Shown piece by piece: positions 41,618-50,119 of a stretch of DNA of 64,000 nt. Position 1 is the first letter of the stretch, and the number at the start of each line of letters is the position of its first letter. The notes beneath the pieces are model-generated. The model searched no databases. It was not told the DNA's origin and saw only the letters and a list, made by a program, of their open reading frames with translations. This DNA comes from Clostridiales bacterium (lineage in GTDB: Bacteria; Bacillota; Clostridia; Peptostreptococcales; Acidaminobacteraceae): assembly GCA_016342415.1 (NCBI GenBank), contig JAEIOD010000008.1:124001-188000 (forward strand). Direction: 5' to 3'. Position numbers and translations under genes: made by a program.

Positions 41618-43522
41618 TTACTTAGGTACTTGAACTACTGCAATTACGGGCTTGTGGTCTGATGCACGACTCTGTACTATTTTACTGCTCAATGTAATAA
41701 TATCCGATGTAGTAAAAATGTAGTCCAATCTCTCTGCATCTCCATCTAAACCTGCCCAGAATGTAGGGGTATCATATAAACCGTAGAGCTGCAATGTGTC
41801 TGTATACCCTGTATCATAAATCATTTGAATTTCCTCTGAATCAGGGATACTGTTCAGATCTCCCATCAAGACTGTATATGGCTTATTCTCATATGTCAGT
41901 AGCAATTCTTCTACTTGATCAGATCTGACGCTTTTTCGATTGTTTTCAGGTTCATCAACAATATAGTTTAAATGCGTATTAACAAATGTGAGTATCTTTC
42001 CATTGTGATTCACATTGATGGTGAGATAACCTCTTCGATCCTCTTTGTTGACTGTATATATATCGTTTTTTATTGACTCTACAGGTAAATTCGTCAGAAA
42101 TGCATTTCCTAATAATTGGTCCTCATAAGTACTGCCATAATAATACTTCATGTAAACTCTGTCTGATATGTACTTAAGGTTGTCAACCATCCCACTCATC
42201 ACCTGACCACGATTAACTTCTTGCAGAGCTATTATATCCGCTTCAGATGCATTTATCTCATCAATGATTGCATCCAGATCCATTCTATAGTCTGCATCAA
42301 AACCTTGATGAATATTATATGTCATCACAACAAGGTTTTCGGATTCTGCTGACACATAGATCGGTGTTGGTAACAATTTATTGGCACCGACAATCACAAG
42401 ACAAACTGCTAAAACAAGATAGATTTTCTTGCTCAAACCGTCATATCCTACGACTGTTCCTTTATCAGAATGCGATACAATCGGAAGCAAACTTAATGTT
42501 GCAACTCCAATGACTGTTGATTGTATCAATAACATCTCATAATTTAAAAATGTTAATACAATCATTATCACAAATCCAAGAAATTGAAATAGTGTACTCA
42601 TGATTAAAGATGACCTGGTTTTTAAACTTGTAGAAATCTCATCAAGAATATACCCCACAACGAACCAACTCGATAGACAGACTAGAATGATTGAAGCCAA
42701 CTTGGATGGATCAACAAATAAAAAACGATATGTAAAAAATGTAAAAGTAAAACCTGCCAACACTTTTAACCACAGTCTACTAAAATATCTTATTTTTATA
42801 CAGACTATCAGACCGACAGCATTAATTACCGTTAACAACAGATACCCATCAACGTCCGTCAATTTTCCAAATTCAATAAATACATTTGCATTTTGCAATA
42901 CCACCATATACAAATAGAAATACATTCCAAAGAATATGAACAAAATATTTTTAGATACAGTTGATTCCTGTACTACATCCAGTTCACTGTTATTGCTTAC
43001 AATCTGTTTCAGCAAATAGAGAGAACAGATTGAAACGACAATGACTAAGCCGTTTGATACATAACTATGTATCCAGCTCAAATCATAACCTTTCAGCAAT
43101 ACTTTTATAAATATATCCACAAAAACAGCGAGAGGAAATCCATATAGTATTAAAGGCAGTCCGTCTTTTTCGTCCATGATTTTACGGTTTACTATAATCG
43201 GTATGACCACGGTTGTTGCAAGCATGCCTATAGACGAAGTAATAAAAAGCAATAACGGATTGTCAACGAACTGAACAACTAACCGTACAGCTATTATGAC
43301 AATAGAAGCACCAATCAATATTTTTTTTGGTTTAAGTCTCTTTGACAACGGTATCAATAAAAATGAACCTAGAAACACCACTAGAGCGATTATCGCCAGA
43401 TACACCGGATTACCAACAGCGAAAGATACCTTCCACATCATTGTCGCGATAAAAACTCGTATAAAATGAAATGAGAATAAGAAAGTAAATAAAAGGAACA
43501 ATACTTTGTTTTGTTTTTGCAC
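41618..43522 (-). CDS. Polytopic membrane protein with C-terminal EEP phosphodiesterase domain
   Basis: A 634-aa protein. Residues 1-395 hold about 12 hydrophobic segments. Residues 405-634 are an endonuclease/exonuclease/phosphatase domain with MTYNIHQGFDADYRMDL, DIIALQEVNRG, FVNTHLNYI, VLMGDLNSIPDS, RLDYIFTT and the final SDHKPV, so all catalytic Asn, Glu, Asp and His positions look intact. The EEP domain follows the last helix and probably faces outside. Related domains cut nucleic acids or phospholipid/inositol phosphodiesters; the fused membrane part is not a known transporter to me. Confidence 0.87.
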   Translation of the reverse strand: MQKQNKVLFLLFTFLFSFHFIRVFIATMMWKVSFAVGNPVYLAIIALVVFLGSFLLIPLSKRLKPKKILIGASIVIIAVRLVVQFVDNPLLLFITSSIGMLATTVVIPIIVNRKIMDEKDGLPLILYGFPLAVFVDIFIKVLLKGYDLSWIHSYVSNGLVIVVSICSLYLLKQIVSNNSELDVVQESTVSKNILFIFFGMYFYLYMVVLQNANVFIEFGKLTDVDGYLLLTVINAVGLIVCIKIRYFSRLWLKVLAGFTFTFFTYRFLFVDPSKLASIILVCLSSWFVVGYILDEISTSLKTRSSLIMSTLFQFLGFVIMIVLTFLNYEMLLIQSTVIGVATLSLLPIVSHSDKGTVVGYDGLSKKIYLVLAVCLVIVGANKLLPTPIYVSAESENLVVMTYNIHQGFDADYRMDLDAIIDEINASEADIIALQEVNRGQVMSGMVDNLKYISDRVYMKYYYGSTYEDQLLGNAFLTNLPVESIKNDIYTVNKEDRRGYLTINVNHNGKILTFVNTHLNYIVDEPENNRKSVRSDQVEELLLTYENKPYTVLMGDLNSIPDSEEIQMIYDTGYTDTLQLYGLYDTPTFWAGLDGDAERLDYIFTTSDIITLSSKIVQSRASDHKPVIAVVQVPK

Positions 43523-43624
43523 TTGATAACCTCCTGAGTAAATAAATTAATTACGCCTTAAAATTATATAAAATAGCTCAACCAATTTCATTTTTTCTAT
43601 AATAGACTATTGGATTCAACTATT

Positions 43625-43642
43625 ACGCCACACGCGTGGCGT
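43625..43642. promoter_or_regulatory. Inverted repeat upstream of the membrane-EEP gene
   Basis: ACGCCAC-ACGC-GTGGCGT, 7-bp arms, about 100 bp upstream of the minus-strand start at 43522. GC-rich against an AT-rich background; candidate operator. Confidence 0.5.
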
Positions 43643-43767
43643 CTTTGATATGAGTGTACCTCTTTTTAATTACTATTGTCAAGTGAGAGCCAACTTTTTA
43701 TTACCTTAAAATAGAAGAACACCTGTTAAGCTTATTTAGTAAAATCTCAAGTAGTTTTTAAAATCAG

Positions 43768-43803
43768 CAAAAAAAATCCTTGTTGCATACACAACAAGGA
43801 TTT
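43768..43803 (-). terminator. Terminator of the 226-aa membrane protein gene
   Basis: On the minus strand AAATCCTTGTTG / CAACAAGGATTT hairpin followed by TTTTTTG. Confidence 0.88.
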
Positions 43804-43853
43804 CCTATTCATATCATTTATTTATATTTAAATATTTTGTTAAATTACATAGA

Positions 43854-44534
43854 CTATCCTATCAAATCTTCTTCTGATCTGTTTTTAAAACTATTAAAAC
43901 CCATGAATACAATCCAAACATATGCTAACGTCTTTGGAATCATAAGCATCCCAATCCAAGTTGCGGTTTTAGCCCATAATACAACAGGTACATAAAAAGC
44001 AAATGAAAGAGTTACGGCCAACCACATAAATTGGAAAAATTGATCATCTCTTTTTTTAGCTTCGTTATAGAATAAACCAAGAATAATCAAACCCATCAGA
44101 GCAAAAGGTATATTTCTATAAATCCCCCAACTGATACTCGCATTGTAATTGAACCAATCGTTTTGTGGAAAGAAGCATAAAATGATTCGAATAATAGCTA
44201 AACCGTAGATTAAATTTGATAGCCATTTCCTTTCTGTAATTTGATACCTTTTTCTCCAAAATAGATAAAGGAGTACATAGAAAATAGTCATTGTAATTGA
44301 TGTGATCAGTTTCCCCATACCTAAAGCTGCAGCATTTGCCTCAAGTCCAGTAGTAAAAAGTGCATATGATCTTGGTATAAGATGAAAAGCATCCCCTACT
44401 CCAAGAATTAGAGCCATTAGACCAAATAATTTATATTTCTTGTTATCACCAGTTTTTTTAATCATCATAATACCAATTATAATCACTGTTGATAGGTAAA
44501 TAACGTCAAAAGCTGTTTCCATTATGGCTTGCAT
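43854..44534 (-). CDS. Membrane protein of unknown function, TetR-linked
   Basis: A 226-aa protein with about seven hydrophobic segments (VIYLSTVIIIGIMMIKK, LFGLMALILGVGDAFHLIP, MTIFYVLLYLFWRKRY and others). The early His/Asp in GVGDAFHLIPR is notable but no family is recognised. It is divergent from a tetR gene with a palindrome between them, so it is probably the repressed target of that regulator. Confidence 0.75.
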   Translation of the reverse strand: MQAIMETAFDVIYLSTVIIIGIMMIKKTGDNKKYKLFGLMALILGVGDAFHLIPRSYALFTTGLEANAAALGMGKLITSITMTIFYVLLYLFWRKRYQITERKWLSNLIYGLAIIRIILCFFPQNDWFNYNASISWGIYRNIPFALMGLIILGLFYNEAKKRDDQFFQFMWLAVTLSFAFYVPVVLWAKTATWIGMLMIPKTLAYVWIVFMGFNSFKNRSEEDLIG

Positions 44535-44609
44535 ATACCCCTCCTATAGTGTTTCACCATTTGATTATTTTATCTTCGTTTACGAACGATACTCTAGTTC
44601 GAGTAACAT

Positions 44610-44625
44610 TACACATACGTGTGTA
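44610..44625. promoter_or_regulatory. Probable TetR operator
   Basis: TACACA-TACG-TGTGTA inverted repeat in the 167-bp region between the divergent membrane protein gene and tetR. Confidence 0.6.
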
Positions 44626-44701
44626 GTTGTTGTTATTTACATCATAATATAGTACAGTAGATTTGTAAAGAGATTATTTAGATTTGTGATATGAGGTAAG
44701 A

Positions 44702-45265
44702 ATGAAAACAATGAATAGAACCGAAAAAAGAAAATTAGAAACCCGAGAACATATCAAAGCAGTTGCAATAGAGATGCTAAAACAAAGCAGATCCACTGAA
44801 CTCAAAATGGAACAGGTTGCACTAAAAGCGGACATCTCTCGGAAAACAATATACAACCACTTCTCCAATAAGGAAAATCTATTAAGTGATATCATCAATC
44901 CAATACTTTCATTCTGTATTGAGTCTGTGAAGGAGATTGATGTAAAAACAGAAATAAATATCAGTGATATCACTGATTTATGCATAAAATTCTACAATAT
45001 GTACGGTTCAAAACTCAACTTGATGTACAACATCGATTTTAAGGATTTGCATGATTCCTACGATTTGCATAAAGAATATACTCAACTCTTTATTGGACTT
45101 TTCAAGAAAATAGATGATTTGTCGTATACACAAATCGAGTATCGACAAGCTGCATTCATTGTGTTCAAAACATTCGTGCCTTTACTTAATACTTTGAGCA
45201 ATAACGAAAACAAAGAGGCTCTGTTTAGTAATGCTATATACGGCCTTTTAAGAGGTCTCGAGTAA
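44702..45265 (+). CDS. TetR/AcrR family regulator
   Basis: A 187-aa protein with an N-terminal helix-turn-helix (TREHIKAVAIEML..., MEQVALKADISRKTIYNHFSNKENLL) and an unassigned C-terminal ligand domain. Divergent from a membrane protein gene with a palindromic site between, so it likely represses that gene and itself. The ATG follows GAGGTAAGA. Confidence 0.92.
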   Translation: MKTMNRTEKRKLETREHIKAVAIEMLKQSRSTELKMEQVALKADISRKTIYNHFSNKENLLSDIINPILSFCIESVKEIDVKTEINISDITDLCIKFYNMYGSKLNLMYNIDFKDLHDSYDLHKEYTQLFIGLFKKIDDLSYTQIEYRQAAFIVFKTFVPLLNTLSNNENKEALFSNAIYGLLRGLE

Positions 45266-45564
45266 AAAATCATGATGTACCCAAGTCATCAAATGCTTCT
45301 GATTGAAATACTCTATCAGGTTAATTATTGATTACAAATATTATGACCATATACCATCTTCTAAATCAAAGCTGTCAACTATGACCTTCTTTGAAAATTG
45401 TATAAGGTCTTATATTTATACAGTCAACAAAGACATGTTCAATAAATATATTTATCATTGAGTATAGTGGGTATACGATGTTCAACAAAGTAATTAAATG
45501 AGACGTGTTGCAATTATTATATAATCCCATAATATAGCTTAAATACTCAAATTGAAAAATGTTA

Positions 45565-45593
45565 TTGCATTCTTATTGATTTGTATATATAAT
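45565..45593 (+). promoter_or_regulatory. SigA promoter of serS
   Basis: TTGCAT, 17-nt spacer, TATAAT, just upstream of the T-box leader. The earlier part of the gap (45266-45560) shows no gene. Confidence 0.75.
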
Positions 45594-45610
45594 CGTTATA
45601 AATATAAATT

Positions 45611-45818
45611 AGCGATGACGAAAACTATGATTGTTAGTTTCTTCAGAGAGTTGATGGTAGGTGAAAATCAACGAAATGATCAGTCTTTCTACTTTCGGAG
45701 CTATTAGGATAACCTAAAGGTTTATACCCTATATCGTATAATCAAGTGGTCATATGACAATTTGGGTGGCAACGCGGAACTCTTTCGTCCCATATCTAGG
45801 GATAGAAGAGTTTTTTTG
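45611..45818 (+). promoter_or_regulatory. T-box riboswitch (serine) with terminator
   Basis: The leader has the stem I features AGAGAG and GGTGAAAATC, and the T-box core GGGTGGCAACGCGG (45764-45777). UGGC in the antiterminator bulge is complementary to a tRNA 3' end GCCA, as in tRNA-Ser. The terminator AACTCTTTCGTCCC / GGGATAGAAGAGTT (45778-45812) plus T run overlaps the T-box core. Uncharged tRNA-Ser should favour antitermination and serS expression. The specifier codon could not be fixed by eye. Confidence 0.92.
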
Positions 45819-45842
45819 TACATAAAATGAGAGGAGAGACGA

Positions 45843-47129
45843 ATGATAGACATTAAATTAGTCAGAAATAATCCTGACATGGTTAAAGAGAACATGAAAA
45901 AGAAGTTTCAGGAAAGTAAATTACCGTTAGTAGATGAAATCTTGGAACTAGATATTAAAAGAAGAGATACCACTACAGAGGTAGATGAACTTAGAGCAAG
46001 CAGAAATACATTGTCTAAACAAATTGGTAAACTAATGGCTCAAGGTATGAAAGAAGAAGCTGAAGATATAAAAGCTAAAGTTACTGCTAACGCTCAGAAA
46101 CTTGCAGAACTTGAAGATGTTAAAAGAGAATTAGATGAAAAAGTGACAGCAATCATGATGAAAATACCAAATATCATTGATGATTCTGTTCCAATTGGTA
46201 AAGACGATTCTGAAAATGTAGAAATTGAAAAATTCGGAGAACCAGTTGTTCCAGATTTTGAGATTCCTTACCACATTGATATCATGAAAACTTTCTCAGG
46301 TGTAGATTTAGAAAGTTCTGCCAAAGTAGCCGGAAATGGTTTTTACTATTTAATGGGAGATATCGCACGATTACACAGTGCCCTCTTATCGTACGCAAGA
46401 GACTTTATGATTGACAAAGGATTCACTTATTGCATACCACCTTATATGATTAGAAGTGATGTTGTAAAAGGTGTGATGAGTTTTGCTGAAATGGATGCGA
46501 TGATGTATAAGATTGAAGGAGAAGATTTATATTTAATCGGTACAAGTGAACATTCTATGATTGGTAAATACATAGATTCTATTGTAAAAGAAGATACTCT
46601 GCCACATACTTTGACAAGTTACTCTCCTTGCTTTAGAAAAGAAAAAGGTGCTCACGGCATCGAAGAGAGAGGCGTTTATCGTATCCACCAATTCGAAAAA
46701 CAGGAAATGATTGTACTTTGTATGCCAGAAGATAGTATGGAGTGGTACCATAAATTATGGCAAAGTACGGTAGATTACTTCAAAACTCTTGATATTCCTG
46801 TACGTACTTTGGAATGTTGTTCAGGTGATTTGGCTGATCTAAAAGTAAAGTCTGTAGACATAGAAGCTTGGTCTCCTAGACAACAAAAATACTTTGAAGT
46901 TGGAAGTTGTTCTAACCTAGGAGATGCACAAGCAAGAAGACTTAAAATTCGTCGTCATGGCGACAGAGGAAAAGGATTTGTACACACGCTCAACAATACG
47001 GTAGTTGCTCCTCCTAGAATGCTGATTGCATTTTTAGAAAACAACTTAAATGCTGATGGTTCTGTTAATATTCCTGAGGCACTTAGAATGTATATGGGTA
47101 ACAAGGAAATGATTACTCCAAACAAATAA
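45843..47129 (+). CDS. serS: Seryl-tRNA synthetase
   Basis: A 428-aa class II synthetase that charges tRNA-Ser and also tRNA-Sec with serine. Residues 1-105 are the tRNA-binding coiled-coil arm (LVRNNPDMVKENMKKKF...); class II motif 2 is seen in SPCFRKEKGAHGIEERGVYRIHQFEK and motif 3 in VAPPRMLIAFLENN. Normal length. It is controlled by a T-box leader. It supplies Ser-tRNA-Sec, the substrate for SelA, for the selC gene present in this window. Confidence 0.97.
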   Translation: MIDIKLVRNNPDMVKENMKKKFQESKLPLVDEILELDIKRRDTTTEVDELRASRNTLSKQIGKLMAQGMKEEAEDIKAKVTANAQKLAELEDVKRELDEKVTAIMMKIPNIIDDSVPIGKDDSENVEIEKFGEPVVPDFEIPYHIDIMKTFSGVDLESSAKVAGNGFYYLMGDIARLHSALLSYARDFMIDKGFTYCIPPYMIRSDVVKGVMSFAEMDAMMYKIEGEDLYLIGTSEHSMIGKYIDSIVKEDTLPHTLTSYSPCFRKEKGAHGIEERGVYRIHQFEKQEMIVLCMPEDSMEWYHKLWQSTVDYFKTLDIPVRTLECCSGDLADLKVKSVDIEAWSPRQQKYFEVGSCSNLGDAQARRLKIRRHGDRGKGFVHTLNNTVVAPPRMLIAFLENNLNADGSVNIPEALRMYMGNKEMITPNK

Positions 47130-47165
47130 AAACACTCTTGTTCAATTTAAAACAATTAAAATGAT

Positions 47166-47217
47166 ACTTCTGAAGTAGACACGTAATTAATTACATTTCT
47201 ACTTCGGAAGTACTTTT
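47166..47217 (+). terminator. Terminator of serS
   Basis: A 14-bp stem ACTTCTGAAGTAGA / TCTACTTCGGAAGT with an 18-nt loop, followed by ACTTTTATT. Confidence 0.8.
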
Positions 47218-47266
47218 ATTGGAATGATCCTGAGATATAGTTGATGTGATAATAAAGTCTATTCCC

Positions 47267-48472
47267 TTACTTATTTTCTCTAATCAACTCTAAAACCTTC
47301 TCATAGGCTGAGTCGTCATAATCTAGAAGAATATCAGGAGTTGTACCGAATTCTTCATTGTTTTGTCCATTCAAGTTTAATCCATAGTGAGTAGAAAAGC
47401 GTATTATGATGCCAGATTCAGGTAGAGATATTAAAATAGGATCTAACCCTACTCCGTCTCCACCAGTCGAATGCCCAACCAAGGTCGCAAAACCTGTTTG
47501 CTCACACATCTGTGCAAATGCGTCTGATGCAGAATAGACACGGTTACCGACAAGTACCCAGATTCGTCCATTGAACTCAAACTCATTGTTAGGTACAAAC
47601 TGAGTTGAAAATTTTATTACACGGTTAAGATTCAATAGATCTGACTCGTTGATCATTTCAAATTCAGGCATTTGATCCAAAGAAAGTATTTCTCCGTATC
47701 TTTGGCTGAGTTCAGTTTCATTATTATTTTTAAGCTTCTCAATTGCACACTCAATAAAGGGTTTATTGTAGTCGTTCTCTGAGTAAAGCATGTATTCTTC
47801 AATATAAAGAGGTTCATTGATTAAAGGTTCAACAATATTTCTGGAAAAGTATCTGGTGGCGCCGCCACGATTTTCTCTGATATCGATTATTAGATCATCA
47901 TAAGCTTCAATCTGTTCATATAGATCAAAAAGAATGTCTTGTTCATGTTCTATATTCTCGTATCGGAATGACTTCACATTGATATACAAAATCCCTTCTT
48001 CTTGAAACAATTCGGACTCAATATTGCCATTATTAAATGATTCGTTGGCGTCAAAGTGATTTTCATCGTAATTGTAGAAAACTTCACTTCGGGGCTTTTC
48101 CAGTATGGATAACCATTCTGTTGTTCCAGAATCCGAGTAAACATATCTGGCCATATGATAAAAGTCCCTGCTGATTACGTTTAAATGTCCGTTTCCTCTA
48201 AATTCGTCGAGCATCTGATCCAAAAGTTTTGAAAACACAGAATTATCCATATACGTATTTTTTATCATCTCTCGGTAATCATGCTTCACACTTACCCAGT
48301 CAATACCCGAACGTTCCAATACACCAAAGTAAGGATAACTCTCTTCTAATGAAACCCATAAGTAATCATAATCCTGTAGATAACTACTGTTGTCATAAAC
48401 CTTCTCTGAACACGAGATAAAAACTATTGATATTATTGAAACTAAAAATATTTTTTTTATTATATTGCTCAT
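47267..48472 (-). CDS. S41-like peptidase lipoprotein, intact paralogue of the broken gene at 8.2 kb
   Basis: A 401-aa protein; the start at 48472 gives a lipoprotein signal (LVSIISIVFISCSE). The domain carries LEESYPYFGVLERSGIDW, DIRENRGGATRYF, WVLVGNRVYSASDAFAQMC (S41 serine region) and LVGHSTGGDGVG, matching the frameshifted gene at 8247-9463 through most of its length. In S41 proteases the serine sits at the place of SAS here. A surface proteolytic role is inferred; the catalytic Lys is not certain, so a non-catalytic role is possible. Confidence 0.85.
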   Translation of the reverse strand: MSNIIKKIFLVSIISIVFISCSEKVYDNSSYLQDYDYLWVSLEESYPYFGVLERSGIDWVSVKHDYREMIKNTYMDNSVFSKLLDQMLDEFRGNGHLNVISRDFYHMARYVYSDSGTTEWLSILEKPRSEVFYNYDENHFDANESFNNGNIESELFQEEGILYINVKSFRYENIEHEQDILFDLYEQIEAYDDLIIDIRENRGGATRYFSRNIVEPLINEPLYIEEYMLYSENDYNKPFIECAIEKLKNNNETELSQRYGEILSLDQMPEFEMINESDLLNLNRVIKFSTQFVPNNEFEFNGRIWVLVGNRVYSASDAFAQMCEQTGFATLVGHSTGGDGVGLDPILISLPESGIIIRFSTHYGLNLNGQNNEEFGTTPDILLDYDDSAYEKVLELIRENK

Positions 48473-48654
48473 TGTTTTAACTCTCCATATTTCCAACGTT
48501 TCCTTATACGATATACAACCCTTAGATTTCGACATTAAATTAATCAAGGCATTTAACATTTTTCATGTTGTTTCCATACTATTTTAGCATTTTTTTACAT
48601 TGTTCTGCAATTAAATATAATCTTGTACTCGTTTATTTAATTTTTAAATATATT

Positions 48655-48771
48655 GATTCTGTTGCTAAGGTTATCATTTGCTCAGCAGCTGGTAGTATTA
48701 AAGTCACTAAAACTGCAATAGCACTTAGAAAGATTGATTACATCATAAAGCCTGTAGACGAAGAACGATAA
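48655..48771 (+). pseudogene. Fragment of a CheY-like receiver domain
   Basis: AKVIICSAAGSIKVTKTAIA followed by IDYIIKPVDEER matches the beta4-alpha4-beta5 part of CheY-type receivers, including the conserved Lys-Pro pair. There is no upstream phospho-acceptor half and no downstream helix. Probably the remnant of a deleted response regulator next to the two-component genes at 48.8-53.6 kb. Confidence 0.5.
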
Positions 48772-48792
48772 TAAGAAGTTCTATGGCGAAAT

Positions 48793-48830
48793 ACGCCCCT
48801 ATAAGTATTTAACTTATAAGAGCGTTTTTT
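48793..48830. terminator. Bidirectional terminator
   Basis: ACGC..CTATAAGT / ACTTATAAG.GCGT hairpin; T run on the plus strand (GTTTTTTACC). It lies just past the minus-strand REC-kinase gene. Confidence 0.75.
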
Positions 48831-48845
48831 ACCTTTTAATATTTA

Positions 48846-50090
48846 TCAAACCGAATCTTCCTTGTGTAAGATTGGAAGCCTAATCTTACAGGTTGTTCCA
48901 TTACCTATTTCACTCCTTAGAATAATATCCCCTTTATGTCTATTGGTTACTATACAGTGAGCAATACTGAGTCCCAGCCCTTTCCCAACAGATACATCCT
49001 TGGTTGTAAAAAAGGGATGAAAAACAAGATTCATATCTTTGTCTTCAATACCTACACCATTGTCGTTAATTTCACAGTACACTGACTCCTGATCACAGTA
49101 TGTTCGGATATTGATTAAGTTAGAAGTTTTATTGCTTTTCTCAATTGCATAAACAGCATTTTTTAAAACCTCAAATAATGCTTGATTTACATCTTTACCA
49201 AAACATTGAATCTGTGGAATATCACCAAAGTTTTTTTCTATGGAAATAGGTTTATCCATCTCACTGTTGATGATCTCAAGAGTGGTTAAAATATTGTTGT
49301 TCAGATCATAAATTTCGATCTGATCCATAGCGTCCACCTTGGTAAACTCTCTTAAAATTCTTATAATGAATTCAATCCTTTCAAGTCCTTCACCCATTTC
49401 ATCAAATATACTTTCTACATCGTCATTCATCATTTTAAGCTCATCAAACATATCGCTTTGTTTATATTCTTCATTTGTATTATTATGATGCAAATCCTTT
49501 CCTTTATCATTTATAAAAAGTTTTGCTACTTCACGGTACTTGTCTACGTATTCCATCAGTATTTTTAAGTTTACCTTTATAAAAGACAGAGGATTATTAA
49601 TTTCATGAGCCATTCCACCAGCCAATTGTGCCAAGCTTGCAAGTTTCTCTTTATGAAACAGTTGAAACTTAGCTTGTTTCAAGTTATTCATAAGCCTTTT
49701 GTTTTCCAAATCGAGTTCGAACTTATACAAAGACATTTCTATGGACACCCTTAAGTCATTTGCATTCACAGGTTTTATCAAGTAGTCGTTTGGATTGGTC
49801 GATATGGCTCGATTTAGTACAGTTTTATCCGAATGCGCGGTCAAAAATATTATCGGAACCTCATAACTCTCTTTTATAAGCTTAGCGGTTTCTATACCGT
49901 CCAAACTCTCTTCTCCAAGTGAGATGTCCATTAAAACAAGGTCTAGACGGCTATTTTTAAACACATTGATTGCATCATCACAATTCGTTACAACAAACGG
50001 TTTATCATACCCTAGATTCATCACCATTTTTTCAAGTATTTTTGAATTTATTTTATCATCTTCTACTATAAGTATCCTAATACTATTCAT
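48846..50090 (-). CDS. Receiver-histidine kinase protein
   Basis: A 414-aa soluble protein with inverted hybrid order. Residues 1-125 are a receiver (IRILIVEDDKINS, phospho-acceptor Asp in LVLMDISLGEE, Lys in DYLIKPVN). A helical linker and HisKA-like segment follow with the His box GGMAHEINNPLSFIK near 165. The HATPase domain has NDNGVGIEDKD and GKGLGLSIAH near 355-385. It lies 29 bp downstream of a large hybrid kinase gene and probably acts after it in a phosphorelay. Confidence 0.9.
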   Translation of the reverse strand: MNSIRILIVEDDKINSKILEKMVMNLGYDKPFVVTNCDDAINVFKNSRLDLVLMDISLGEESLDGIETAKLIKESYEVPIIFLTAHSDKTVLNRAISTNPNDYLIKPVNANDLRVSIEMSLYKFELDLENKRLMNNLKQAKFQLFHKEKLASLAQLAGGMAHEINNPLSFIKVNLKILMEYVDKYREVAKLFINDKGKDLHHNNTNEEYKQSDMFDELKMMNDDVESIFDEMGEGLERIEFIIRILREFTKVDAMDQIEIYDLNNNILTTLEIINSEMDKPISIEKNFGDIPQIQCFGKDVNQALFEVLKNAVYAIEKSNKTSNLINIRTYCDQESVYCEINDNGVGIEDKDMNLVFHPFFTTKDVSVGKGLGLSIAHCIVTNRHKGDIILRSEIGNGTTCKIRLPILHKEDSV

Positions 50091-50119
50091 GCGACCGTCT
50101 CCTTAATATATGTTATAGG

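Noticed and set aside
45266..45560. Region between tetR and the serS promoter examined for a gene or RNA
   Set aside because: Only AT-rich DNA; no start signals, hairpins or family likeness.
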